DNA from: Dehalococcoidia bacterium
GTDB taxonomy: Bacteria; Chloroflexota; Dehalococcoidia; E44-bin15
Assembly: GCA_030667555.1 (NCBI GenBank)
Contig: DAOUVR010000053.1
Coordinates: 1 to 7,602, forward strand
Length of the DNA stretch: 7,602 bases
Direction of reading: 5' to 3'
Below are positions 1 through 5,453 of this stretch, piece by piece. Within the stretch, counting starts at the first letter, position 1. Each line of letters opens with the position of its first letter. Position numbers and translations under genes: made by a program. Below the pieces are notes generated by a model that had not been told where the DNA came from, did no database searches, and saw only the letters and a program-made list of their open reading frames with translations.

Positions 1-292
1 ATTCATGCAGCGACATCGGGTTTCTGTCAGATTGGTCTATGTCATCGGGAGAGAGCCGATAGATAGTGCCTGCCTCGCCACCTCCCCTCACTGCATCGAT
101 GATAATCAACTTGTCAACCTGCCCCACAAATGCCAGGGCATCGGGAGAGGTCCCACCGTCTATCACCAGTATGTTCGAGGGCAGAGACCGCCGCTGTAGC
201 TCCTGCACTACATGAACCCCCACCCCTTCATCCCTAAGCAGCAGGTTCCCCACCCCCACTATCGCTATCTTTTTCTCTTTTGACCACCCCAC
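1..292 (-). CDS. Hydrogenase maturation endopeptidase (HycI/HybD-like), C-terminus cut by window edge
   Basis: Cleaves the C-terminal tail of a [NiFe]-hydrogenase large subunit after nickel insertion. Reading from GTG at 292, 97 codons are present. The N-terminus has the family's KIAIVGVGN strand, followed by LLRDEGVG. The three nickel-sensing positions known from E. coli HybD (Glu16, Asp62, His93) appear as Glu22, Asp66 (in IIIDAV) and His96 (in SLHE), with almost the same spacing. Family members are about 150-170 residues, so roughly 60 residues lie outside the window. GTG 292 has GGGAG ten bases upstream and gives the usual short N-terminus. An in-frame ATG at 382 would add 30 residues (starting MQSYSTYSGQ) and lacks a clear ribosome site, but it sits 8 bases after a mini-ORF stop, so it is not excluded. 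The hydrogenase itself is not in view. Family assignment is firm; the exact substrate is unknown. Confidence 0.88.
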   Translation of the reverse strand, partial: MGWSKEKKIAIVGVGNLLLRDEGVGVHVVQELQRRSLPSNILVIDGGTSPDALAFVGQVDKLIIIDAVRGGGEAGTIYRLSPDDIDQSDRNPMSLHE

Positions 293-450
293 TTCGGTGC
301 ATCTCCCGTTTCTATTACTAACCTCCAGAATTATATCCCCACCTCTTGCTTCCTGTCCAGAATAGGTAGAATAAGATTGCATCTTACGTGTTAACGCCTT
401 TGTCTCATTCTTGCATTTTCGGTCTCCTTATTGTCATACATATATGCCTC

Positions 451-479
451 AATATAAAGCCGCTGCTCCAGTATTTCAA
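451..479 (-). promoter_or_regulatory. Sigma-70-like promoter for the hydrogenase protease
   Basis: On the minus strand TTGAAA (474-479) and TATATT (451-456) are separated by 17 bases; each box matches the consensus at 5 of 6 positions. Predicted transcription would start near 444, giving a leader of about 60 bases to ATG 382 or 150 bases to GTG 292. The leader contains AAGGAG (424-429), seven bases before an ATG that opens only a three-codon frame. No experimental support is visible. Confidence 0.5.
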
Positions 480-754
480 AAGGCTGAGATGGTGGTGGAT
501 TCTGGTTGGATTGGGGGTTTGTTTCAGTTATTTAGGTGGGCACCATAATGCCAATAGTGCTTTTTTTCTAACCTGCGGATAGTTCTATGGGAAGAAAGGG
601 GGCTCAAGCGTCGATTCGGGCAAGCATATTGTGACTATAAGAACAAGGTCGGGATGTTTATTCCAAGATTACCACGGACTGCTAACAAATAACGGGAAAG
701 CACGGCATCCTGCAACTACCCCCGTCATAGGTCACCTCTTCATTCTCGGCTGGT
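480..754. other. Gene-free stretch, nothing recognised
   Basis: Together with the leader at 383-479 this makes about 370 bases without a convincing gene. Six-frame reading gives only short frames without a ribosome site or a recognisable motif. I saw no clear terminator hairpin with a T-run after the lipoprotein gene that ends at 755 on the minus strand. A minus-strand frame around 541-585 reads HYGAHLNN and ends at a stop. It faintly recalls a zinc-ribbon start but lacks the cysteines, so I do not call it. Confidence 0.5.
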
Positions 755-1603
755 TTATTCCAGTTCTAATGTGAGCGAGCCCGCCACTAGAGTGACCTCA
801 ATCTCCAGTTCCGGTTCTCCATGCCCGGTCCAACTCGTGGTAAGGTAATCACCATCGAGCTGTTCGAACCCCTCATCTGCCTCAATGTTGGACACACCCC
901 CACCGATGTGTATCCGCGCCGGGGTATCCTCGGGCACAATAAGTATTATTGAGCAGGCGCCAGCATTTATGTCAACCACCCCATCACGCATCAGTTCGCC
1001 GCCAAAGTCAACAGTCAGGCTGCCAGCACCGCCATCGTACGACAAGCTATCGAAGTTCGCATTCGCCAGGTCCAGCAGCTCCATACTGCCCGCTCCAGTA
1101 TCGATATCCAGCTTGCTCATCACTTCGGGGTTCGCCGACGAGAAGCTGTAAGTACTGCTGGCGGCACCCTCATTGATGGAGAGAGCAGTCAGTGGCAGAC
1201 CACCAAGCTCCCAGTCGCCGCTGTAAGCTCCGGCAGTTATCTCCAGGCTGAAGGGCATTTCAGTGCCGAAGTGTAATACCCAGTTGTTTATAGTACCGCC
1301 GGTGATAATCCCGCTGGGTCCACCCTGAACGATGCTCACCAAATTATCGTTTACCACTACCGCAGGGTGGCGCCCCTCCGTGTTGTAGGTGATGTTGCCC
1401 TCGATCAGGTCAGTGCCTGTGGCATCGACATAGATGTTGGCAGCGCCAAATTCCAATGTGATGCTGGCATCGGTAAAACCTTCTGGGTACGGTACAAAAA
1501 TAGGCACCTTTTGCGGTTCGATGTTCCTGGCGCATGCCAATGTGACAACTAGGGCAGCCATGATGACGATTGACACTGCAACTCTTAATACCTGTTTTTT
1601 CAT
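755..1603 (-). CDS. Secreted beta-solenoid lipoprotein (Toast_rack / LiaF-C-like)
   Basis: A 282-residue exported protein of unknown exact role. The N-terminus is Lys-Lys followed by a hydrophobic stretch (residues 7-22) and a lipobox-like TLAC with Cys24, so it is probably lipid-anchored outside the membrane. The rest is almost all short beta-strands with a recurring G-A-x-S turn: FGAAN (52), TAGAYSG (123), NEGAASS (144), DTGAGSM (168), DGGAGSL (190), NAGACSI (213), GGGVSNI (234) and VAGSLTL (273). The spacing is mostly 21-24 residues, which fits a stacked beta-solenoid like the Toast_rack family and the C-terminal domain of LiaF-type cell-envelope stress proteins. It starts 58 bases after the stop of the acyltransferase gene on the same strand, so the two are probably co-transcribed and the context is envelope. 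There is no catalytic motif. The lipobox is imperfect (Thr at -3), so simple secretion or a membrane anchor is an alternative. Confidence 0.72.
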   Translation of the reverse strand: MKKQVLRVAVSIVIMAALVVTLACARNIEPQKVPIFVPYPEGFTDASITLEFGAANIYVDATGTDLIEGNITYNTEGRHPAVVVNDNLVSIVQGGPSGIITGGTINNWVLHFGTEMPFSLEITAGAYSGDWELGGLPLTALSINEGAASSTYSFSSANPEVMSKLDIDTGAGSMELLDLANANFDSLSYDGGAGSLTVDFGGELMRDGVVDINAGACSIILIVPEDTPARIHIGGGVSNIEADEGFEQLDGDYLTTSWTGHGEPELEIEVTLVAGSLTLELE

Positions 1604-1661
1604 TGCTGCAACCTGTTGCCGGAAGTATTGGCCATACTATCCATGATGTCCCACTCAACTA

Positions 1662-2552
1662 CTATGGCTGTTCTAAGCAACCATCCCTGGCTTCTTTGGG
1701 CCACATACAGCGAAACATGTAGTATTGCTCAGGATTCTGCTTGATGTATGGCTCGAGTGAGTTCATGATTTCCTGCGTCAGTGCCCGAACGTCTTTGCTA
1801 ACCGAGCCGCTTGGCTCGAAACTGATGCATTCTTCGAAGGAAGTGAGAAAGGTATTGTCGGGACGACGCACCGAGGTCATGGGCACGATCTTGGCACCGG
1901 TCTTGAGTGCCAGGGTGGCCGCGCCGCGGGGCATTTTCATGACGGCATCACAGAACTTTACCTGTATACCCTTGTCCGCGTTCGGAATGTCAATCAATAG
2001 CACCAGATGTTCGTTGCGGCGCAGCACTTCCACCATCCCACCTACCCCCTTCTCCATGGCGACAACGTTCATCCCCTTGCCCCAACGTCGATATTGAACA
2101 AACCCGTCCAGCTTTTTCGAGGGCATACTCTCGACAACAACGTTCAAGGGGTAATCATTCAGGACGACTTTGGCGCCAGCCAGTTCCCAATTTCCCTGGT
2201 GTAAGCCGACGAGGATGCATCCCTTTCCCTCCTCAAGTGCCTTTCCAAAGTTCTCCCAGCCTTGAAAGGTAACTCTTTTCATTATCTCCTCTGGCTTGAC
2301 CGCCGGCAGGCAGACGTAATCCAAAAGGTACTTGCAGTAATTGCGCAGCGCCCCCTTCGCCAGTCTATCGATCTCTTTTTTGCTGGCATTACTGCCCACG
2401 ACATGCATCAGGTTCTCCCTGAGGCACTTTCTTCCCCGGGGCCACACAAGAAAAACAATATAGCCGATAACATAGGCTAGAGCATATCCAAACCTTATAG
2501 GAAGTACTCGGAATACAAGGCCAATAATGCTGCCCAACAAGTAGAGGATCAC
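1662..2552 (-). CDS. LpxL/HtrB-like lysophospholipid (lipid) acyltransferase
   Basis: A 296-residue membrane-associated acyltransferase that would move a fatty acyl chain to a glycolipid or lysolipid at the inner face of the membrane. A hydrophobic segment covers about residues 2-37, as in LpxL/HtrB and the actinobacterial mannoside acyltransferase PatA. The catalytic HX4(D/E) motif is HQGNWE (His118, Glu123). The later blocks YRRWGKG (from 154), LLIDIPNADKG (185-195) and KMPRGAA (206-212) match the substrate-binding blocks of the family, and length is normal. The start is GTG 2552, with GGGAG six bases upstream. The GTG overlaps the TGA of a 25-codon mini-ORF (GTGA), which suggests translational coupling. 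The lipoprotein gene follows in the same operon. Whether the acceptor is lipid A cannot be read from the sequence; in an organism without LPS another glycolipid is more likely. Confidence 0.85.
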   Translation of the reverse strand: MILYLLGSIIGLVFRVLPIRFGYALAYVIGYIVFLVWPRGRKCLRENLMHVVGSNASKKEIDRLAKGALRNYCKYLLDYVCLPAVKPEEIMKRVTFQGWENFGKALEEGKGCILVGLHQGNWELAGAKVVLNDYPLNVVVESMPSKKLDGFVQYRRWGKGMNVVAMEKGVGGMVEVLRRNEHLVLLIDIPNADKGIQVKFCDAVMKMPRGAATLALKTGAKIVPMTSVRRPDNTFLTSFEECISFEPSGSVSKDVRALTQEIMNSLEPYIKQNPEQYYMFRCMWPKEARDGCLEQP

Positions 2553-2626
2553 CGTTCACTCCCAGTCACAATCCCCTCAACCGTCCCGCGGGCTTCCTCG
2601 TCGGTATAATCAGCGGTATATCTCAT
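2549..2626 (-). CDS. 25-codon leader ORF overlapping the acyltransferase start
   Basis: Reads MRYTADYTDEEARGTVEGIV and five more residues, then TGA, which overlaps the acyltransferase GTG by GTGA. It is acidic, has no membrane segment and matches no family I know. The ribosome site is weak (GTGAG, five bases before the ATG). Its position between a leader hairpin and the coupled start fits a leader peptide or coupling cistron. The alternative is a chance frame. No homology claim is made. Confidence 0.35.
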   Translation of the reverse strand: MRYTADYTDEEARGTVEGIVTGSER

Positions 2627-2636
2627 TTCAACTCAC

Positions 2637-2661
2637 AATGAGGTAACGCTCATACCTCATT
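2637..2661 (-). promoter_or_regulatory. Perfect 9-bp inverted repeat in the acyltransferase leader
   Basis: AATGAGGTA (2637-2645) and TACCTCATT (2653-2661) are perfect inverted copies with a 7-base loop. On the minus-strand transcript the structure begins about 14 bases after the predicted start site and ends 10 bases before the mini-ORF ATG. There is no T-run, so it is not a classic terminator. It could be an operator dyad or an RNA hairpin affecting translation of the leader. Confidence 0.5.
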
Positions 2662-2681
2662 CCTCATTGGCCCCCTAATCG

Positions 2682-2710
2682 ATGATACTTCCGCAGCACC
2701 TGGCCGTCAA
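2682..2710 (-). promoter_or_regulatory. Sigma-70-like promoter of the acyltransferase-lipoprotein operon
   Basis: On the minus strand TTGACG (2705-2710) and TATCAT (2682-2687) are 17 bases apart, each 5 of 6 to consensus. The predicted start is near 2675, followed by the 2637-2661 hairpin and the mini-ORF at 2626. It diverges from the regulator promoter at 2780-2808. Confidence 0.5.
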
Positions 2711-2779
2711 GCCTGCTCGCTGCCCGCCGTTCCCGTCGATTTATCCAAAGAATTGGGACATGGATTTCTGTCAACCCTC

Positions 2780-2808
2780 TTGACAAAATAAATAGCATCT
2801 GCCATAAT
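2780..2808 (+). promoter_or_regulatory. Sigma-70-like promoter of the PerR-like regulator
   Basis: A perfect -35 TTGACA (2780-2785) and CATAAT (2803-2808; 5 of 6) are separated by exactly 17 bases, about 45 bases before the TTG start of the regulator. This is the best promoter match in the window on the plus strand. Confidence 0.65.
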
Positions 2809-2823
2809 TAGTAATAGTTATCA
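2804..2823 (+). promoter_or_regulatory. Candidate Fur/PerR operator over the regulator's own promoter
   Basis: ATAATTA (2804-2810) and TAGTTAT (2815-2821) form an inverted repeat with one mismatch, overlapping the -10 box. The overlapping 15-mer TAGTAATAGTTATCA (2809-2823) agrees with the 7-1-7 Fur box (TGATAATNATTATCA) at 11 of 14 positions and a little less well with the PerR box. Its placement would block RNA polymerase, which is the usual form of self-repression in this family. Confidence 0.45.
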
Positions 2824-2852
2824 TTTACAAAACTGTTTAAATCAAGGTTAGT

Positions 2853-3281
2853 TTGAGCACTGTGCACAGGAACACGAAACAGAAAGAGGCCATACTTAGG
2901 ATTCTAAAGGGTACAACCTCTCACCCCACTGCTGATTGTATCTACGAGCAGGTGAGACGTGAAATACCCAATATCAGCCTGGGGACAGTTTACCGCAACC
3001 TCAGGTTGTTGAAACAGGAAGGAAATATACTGGAGCTAAGCCTTGCCGGTAGCTTCAGTAGGTTCGATGCCAACACCAAGAACCACTATCACTTCAGGTG
3101 TGAGCTGTGCGGTCGTATATTCGATCTGGATGAGCCAGTGGATAAAGAGATTGATAAAAGGGTGGCGAGAAAAACGGGCTTCACGGTTACCCAACACCGC
3201 CTGGAATTTCGCGGGCTATGTATCGATTGCCAGCGCTCAGATTCACCTGAGTCGCTGAAGAAATACCTTGGTCTTACCTAG
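2853..3281 (+). CDS. perR: PerR-type peroxide-sensing repressor (Fur family)
   Basis: A 142-residue cytoplasmic DNA-binding repressor. A winged helix covers about residues 8-62 (HPTAD, then LGTVYRNL as recognition helix) and a metal-binding dimer domain follows. Every metal ligand known from Bacillus subtilis PerR is present at a constant offset of 13: His24, Asp72 (SRFD), His78 and His80 (HYHF), and Asp91 for the regulatory Fe/Mn site; Cys83, Cys86, Cys123 and Cys126 for structural zinc. Asp rather than Glu at the SRFD position favours PerR over Fur, so it probably senses H2O2 by iron-catalysed histidine oxidation. The N-terminus is 13 residues shorter than in B. subtilis. The start is TTG 2853, with AAGG about five bases upstream; GTG 2862 is an alternative. 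It is divergent from the envelope operon. The role of PerR follows from family knowledge; Fur or Zur-like function is less likely but not excluded. Confidence 0.82.
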   Translation: MSTVHRNTKQKEAILRILKGTTSHPTADCIYEQVRREIPNISLGTVYRNLRLLKQEGNILELSLAGSFSRFDANTKNHYHFRCELCGRIFDLDEPVDKEIDKRVARKTGFTVTQHRLEFRGLCIDCQRSDSPESLKKYLGLT

Positions 3282-3619
3282 CTGCAAAAGGCTGGCGTTA
3301 CGTCTGGCCCTTCTGGTTGGACTCGCCTTATATACCTTCAGCGCTGTAGTTTTCAACGGCATCCTTGCCTCAGTTACCATTAATTAACTTATCGCCTCAC
3401 CATTCATTAGTAGAATACACTATCTTCAAGGCCGGAGAACAAAAGTCAGATTAACGAACCGCCTTCTCCTTGAGTGAGAACTGCTACCGCTTACTCCAAA
3501 ATGGTGTGTACCCTCTTGAAGATAAGGGCTGGCTCCATTCTTGCTGACATCAAACACTGGTTTTCCTCGGTCACCTCTGCTATGCTGTTTGTGACAAAAC
3601 GAGCCTAAGGAGTTTCAAC
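3282..3619. other. Gene-free stretch between regulator and cupin genes
   Basis: No frame in these 338 bases has a ribosome site or a recognisable motif. It holds a perfect 10-bp inverted repeat with arms 84 bases apart (3421-3430 and 3515-3524) and an 11-bp dyad TTTGTGACAAA (3588-3598), which lies 21 bases before the cupin start. I saw no terminator with a T-run after the regulator and no strong promoter for the cupin gene; TATGCT at 3581-3586 is a possible -10 box without a matching -35. Confidence 0.5.
3421..3524. repeat. Widely spaced 10-bp inverted repeat
   Basis: TATCTTCAAG (3421-3430) and CTTGAAGATA (3515-3524) are perfect inverted copies flanking 84 bases. No transposase or target-site duplication is obvious. 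It could be the end pair of a tiny non-autonomous element, a paired operator or chance. Confidence 0.35.
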
Positions 3620-3964
3620 ATGAAGATACTACATAACTATATCGAGGCAGAGGCGATTGAAGATGCCCCAGGTGTGTTACGCCGTGTGGTCATCGGTGCT
3701 GACGACGGCGCTCCCCGATTCGCTATGCGCGTATTTGAGGTTTCGCCAGGGAGATCTACACCGTTCCATTCCCATTGGTGGGAACATGAGGTCTTTGTTC
3801 TCTCAGGTGAGGGCATATTCAAATGTAACGGAAGCGAAAGCCCAATCGGAGAGGGGACTGTAGTTTTCGTTGCACCCAACGAGGAACATTGCTTCACCAA
3901 CACCGGCAACGACGTTCTTCGCCTCATATGCGTGATTCCGTTGCCCGATACGACTGCACCATAG
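3620..3964 (+). CDS. Small single-domain cupin protein
   Basis: A 114-residue protein that is essentially one cupin_2 beta-barrel. Motif 1 lies at residues 44-65, with FHSHWWEHE giving metal-ligand candidates His50, His52, Glu55/Glu57 and His56. Motif 2 lies at 78-94, with the PNEEHCFTN block giving His90. It should bind one divalent metal in the cytoplasm. The fold serves dioxygenases, isomerases and sugar- or ligand-binding regulators, and nothing here decides among them. AAGGAG eight bases before the ATG supports the start. An 11-bp dyad (3588-3598) just upstream may be an operator. It converges on the flavin-binding gene with only 21 bases between stops. Confidence 0.82.
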   Translation: MKILHNYIEAEAIEDAPGVLRRVVIGADDGAPRFAMRVFEVSPGRSTPFHSHWWEHEVFVLSGEGIFKCNGSESPIGEGTVVFVAPNEEHCFTNTGNDVLRLICVIPLPDTTAP

Positions 3965-3985
3965 TAGCTGTAGGATTGCTGGCTG

Positions 3986-4414
3986 CTAGCGAAACTCAAA
4001 ATCCATACTGCATCTCCCAGTCATCTCCTCAACATCTATGACGCCGACGTAGGCAATAGCGCCCTTGATACGGTCCTCGGGGAGGTCAACTCCCATGAGC
4101 AGTTCAAAACACTTCTTCTTTGCCTCAATATCCTCTCGCAGTGTAACCTTGCCATAGCAAATAACGCTCGCCCACCCTTTCTGCCATTCGTCGACCTCAA
4201 AACAAACTCTATCATTCTTCTCGATGAAATCTATCTTTTTCCCCTTTTTCGCCCCGTGGAAATAGATAGCCCCATCGCTATACCCATAGGCTACTGGGAC
4301 AACATAGGGCTCGCCTTCAACGCAGAGTCCCAATCTGCCGTGTAATTGTTTCTTCAAAAACAACTCAATTTCATCCCTTGTCAACTCTCTCGATTTGTGC
4401 ACAGGCCTTTCCAT
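3986..4414 (-). CDS. NimA-like FMN-binding split-barrel (pyridoxamine 5'-phosphate oxidase fold) protein
   Basis: A 142-residue cytoplasmic protein of the PNPOx-like FMN-binding family, closest by eye to the nitroimidazole-resistance (NimA) group. It has the typical order: an LTRDEIELFL helix (11-20), a GRLGLCVEGEPYVVPVAYGY block (26-45), then AIYFHGAKKGKKIDFI (49-64) with His53 at the position equivalent to the conserved NimA histidine, and NDRVCFEVDE (67-76). It probably uses a flavin for a reduction; the substrate is unknown and antibiotic resistance should not be assumed. GGAG lies eight bases before the ATG, inside the end of the broken ATPase frame, whose stop is one base before this start. 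It may once have been the last gene of that operon. Confidence 0.82.
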   Translation of the reverse strand: MERPVHKSRELTRDEIELFLKKQLHGRLGLCVEGEPYVVPVAYGYSDGAIYFHGAKKGKKIDFIEKNDRVCFEVDEWQKGWASVICYGKVTLREDIEAKKKCFELLMGVDLPEDRIKGAIAYVGVIDVEEMTGRCSMDFEFR

Positions 4415-4415
4415 C

Positions 4416-4677
4416 TTAGTACTCCGTTTCGTTTTTATTTCTTATTATATCCCAAACATCTGCGTCTGGATATCCGCACTCCTGAGCCATGCGGCAGTTG
4501 GCAACGTAAAAGATCTGAAACATGACCAACATCGTGAGAACTGTCACTTGAGCGTATTCCAACTGCTAGACCGATACTCATTACTACAGGCAAAGTCATG
4601 GGGATGGCAAAAACGGCAACCACCACTGCAATACGCAACGCCTCCACCAGGAGCTTGCTTATTGCCAGGCCATCGCT
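4416..4677 (-). pseudogene. Remnant of a P-type cation-transporting ATPase (internal deletion and frameshift)
   Basis: Two membrane segments typical of P-type ATPases lie side by side in different minus-strand frames. The first (4558-4677) reads VVVAVFAIPMTLPVVMSIGL, which resembles the ion-binding fourth membrane helix (AIPEGLP ... IALALG in PacL-type pumps). The second (4416-4565, 49 codons to TAA) includes TVLTMLVMFQIFYVANCR, which resembles the late membrane segment TLVLFQLFNALNCR. In intact pumps these are several hundred residues apart with the DKTGT and GDGVND domains between them; here the join is at about 4560. Neither catalytic motif is present, so it cannot pump. Between 4681 and 4800 a third frame stays open for about 45 codons (ending SPEAMAWQ) and might be an earlier part, but I could not place it. 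A plus-strand frame crosses the same bases and looks like a shadow. Confidence 0.55.
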
Positions 4678-4907
4678 TCAGGCGAGAACGCTGGCTCCGA
4701 CAATACATCTTTGGCCGAAAGAGAATACCCGGATGTGCTAACCTGCTCATCTACAACGCCATTCCAGGTCCAGCACAAGGAGAAATCAAGCCGAGCCGCT
4801 CAGGGGATCCAGATTGTGGATTCTACTTTAAGGGGTTGCCACAACGAATGGCAAGGACAATTGTAAACACCTACAGAAACTGAACTTAAAATAATATCAT
4901 ACAACTA

Positions 4908-4936
4908 TTGACAGAATGGCTTAGATACATTTAAAT
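4908..4936 (+). promoter_or_regulatory. Sigma-70-like promoter of the glycyl radical enzyme operon
   Basis: Perfect TTGACA (4908-4913), a 17-base spacer, then TTAAAT (4931-4936; 4 of 6). It lies in an AT-rich stretch just upstream of the small-subunit gene and opens the right-hand operon; the predicted leader is about 40 bases. No operator dyad stood out. Confidence 0.5.
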
Positions 4937-4983
4937 ATCATTATCGACTACATACTGGAATACATGAAAGGAGGGGGAGGACC

Positions 4984-5343
4984 ATGCCGAGGCGAAAGAG
5001 CGAATGGGAGGAAGCTAGGGAGGGTTTCTTGGGTGCCGTGGAGAAACCCAAAACGGTGGAGGAGAGGGAGTATATGCCCGAGAAGGCCTGTGGAAAATGT
5101 AAGCACTTTTCGGCTTCGACAGCCCTTGGCTCTGCTGGCGGTCATTGTCTCATATTAAAAACGGGTTCTGACGTAACCAGTGATCCGCCGAAATATGTGA
5201 CCGACGGGGTGGCAAACATGCAGTCAGATGTGAGGATGGATGCTGCCAAGTGTAAGTACTACGAAGAGATGGAGTTTGTCGACACCGATATCGGGGAGGC
5301 ATTCGACCCGAGGTATAGCCGTCACCAAAGACAGAGGATGTAG
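4984..5343 (+). CDS. Four-cysteine HiPIP-like small subunit of a fumarate-adding glycyl radical enzyme (BssC-like)
   Basis: A 119-residue hydrophilic protein. Its cysteines are exactly Cys36, Cys39 (CGKC), Cys55 and Cys90 (AAKCKYY), enough for one [4Fe-4S] cluster. This matches the arrangement of the small beta and gamma subunits of benzylsuccinate synthase and the small subunit of hydroxyphenylacetate decarboxylase. Such subunits bind the large radical subunit and stabilise it or help its activation. The gene lies directly before the large subunit, the place bssC takes in bssDCAB. It is about twice the length of classic BssC: residues 1-33 are charged and helical, and residues 97-119 form a basic tail. 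AAGGAGG nine bases before the ATG fixes the start. An earlier ATG at 4964 is in another frame. The subunit role is inferred from context plus cysteine pattern. Confidence 0.72.
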   Translation: MPRRKSEWEEAREGFLGAVEKPKTVEEREYMPEKACGKCKHFSASTALGSAGGHCLILKTGSDVTSDPPKYVTDGVANMQSDVRMDAAKCKYYEEMEFVDTDIGEAFDPRYSRHQRQRM

Positions 5344-5453
5344 TAAGGTCAGGCCGAGGGAGAACGCCATGGGACGGAGGTGGTAGTGCAGGTCAGGATT
5401 GAAAGAATATCACAAACATGACTTCAGAATGCGAAGTGAGGAGGTAAAGCGAG

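Noticed and set aside
391..531. A 46-codon minus-strand frame (QPFEILEQRLYIEAYMYDNK) before the protease
   Set aside because: It has no ATG, GTG or TTG at its start, and the best promoter for the protease lies inside it. It might be the tail of a decayed gene, but nothing supports translation.
388..582. A 64-codon plus-strand open frame with hydrophobic stretches
   Set aside because: No ribosome site and no recognisable motif. It lies over the leader and promoter of the minus-strand protease.
885..1151. Plus-strand frames over the lipoprotein and acyltransferase genes
   Set aside because: They are antisense to well-supported minus-strand genes and show low-complexity Ser/Pro/Arg content without motifs.
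3962..3988. Hairpin (TAGTAGC / GCTGCTA) spanning both converging stop codons, as a two-way terminator
   Set aside because: The stem is only 7 bp with a G-U pair and a 13-base loop, and there is no T-run on either side.
4395..4883. A 162-codon open frame on the plus strand
   Set aside because: It overlaps the start of the flavin-binding gene and the ATPase remnant, has no ribosome site, and its residue mix (many Arg, Pro and Gln after a short hydrophobic start) matches no family. It reads as a shadow of the minus-strand remnant.
5346..5397. Direct repeat AGGTCAGG (5346-5353 and 5390-5397) between the two subunit genes
   Set aside because: Two copies of 8 bases in a purine-rich gap are easily chance. 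There is no symmetry and no known binding motif.
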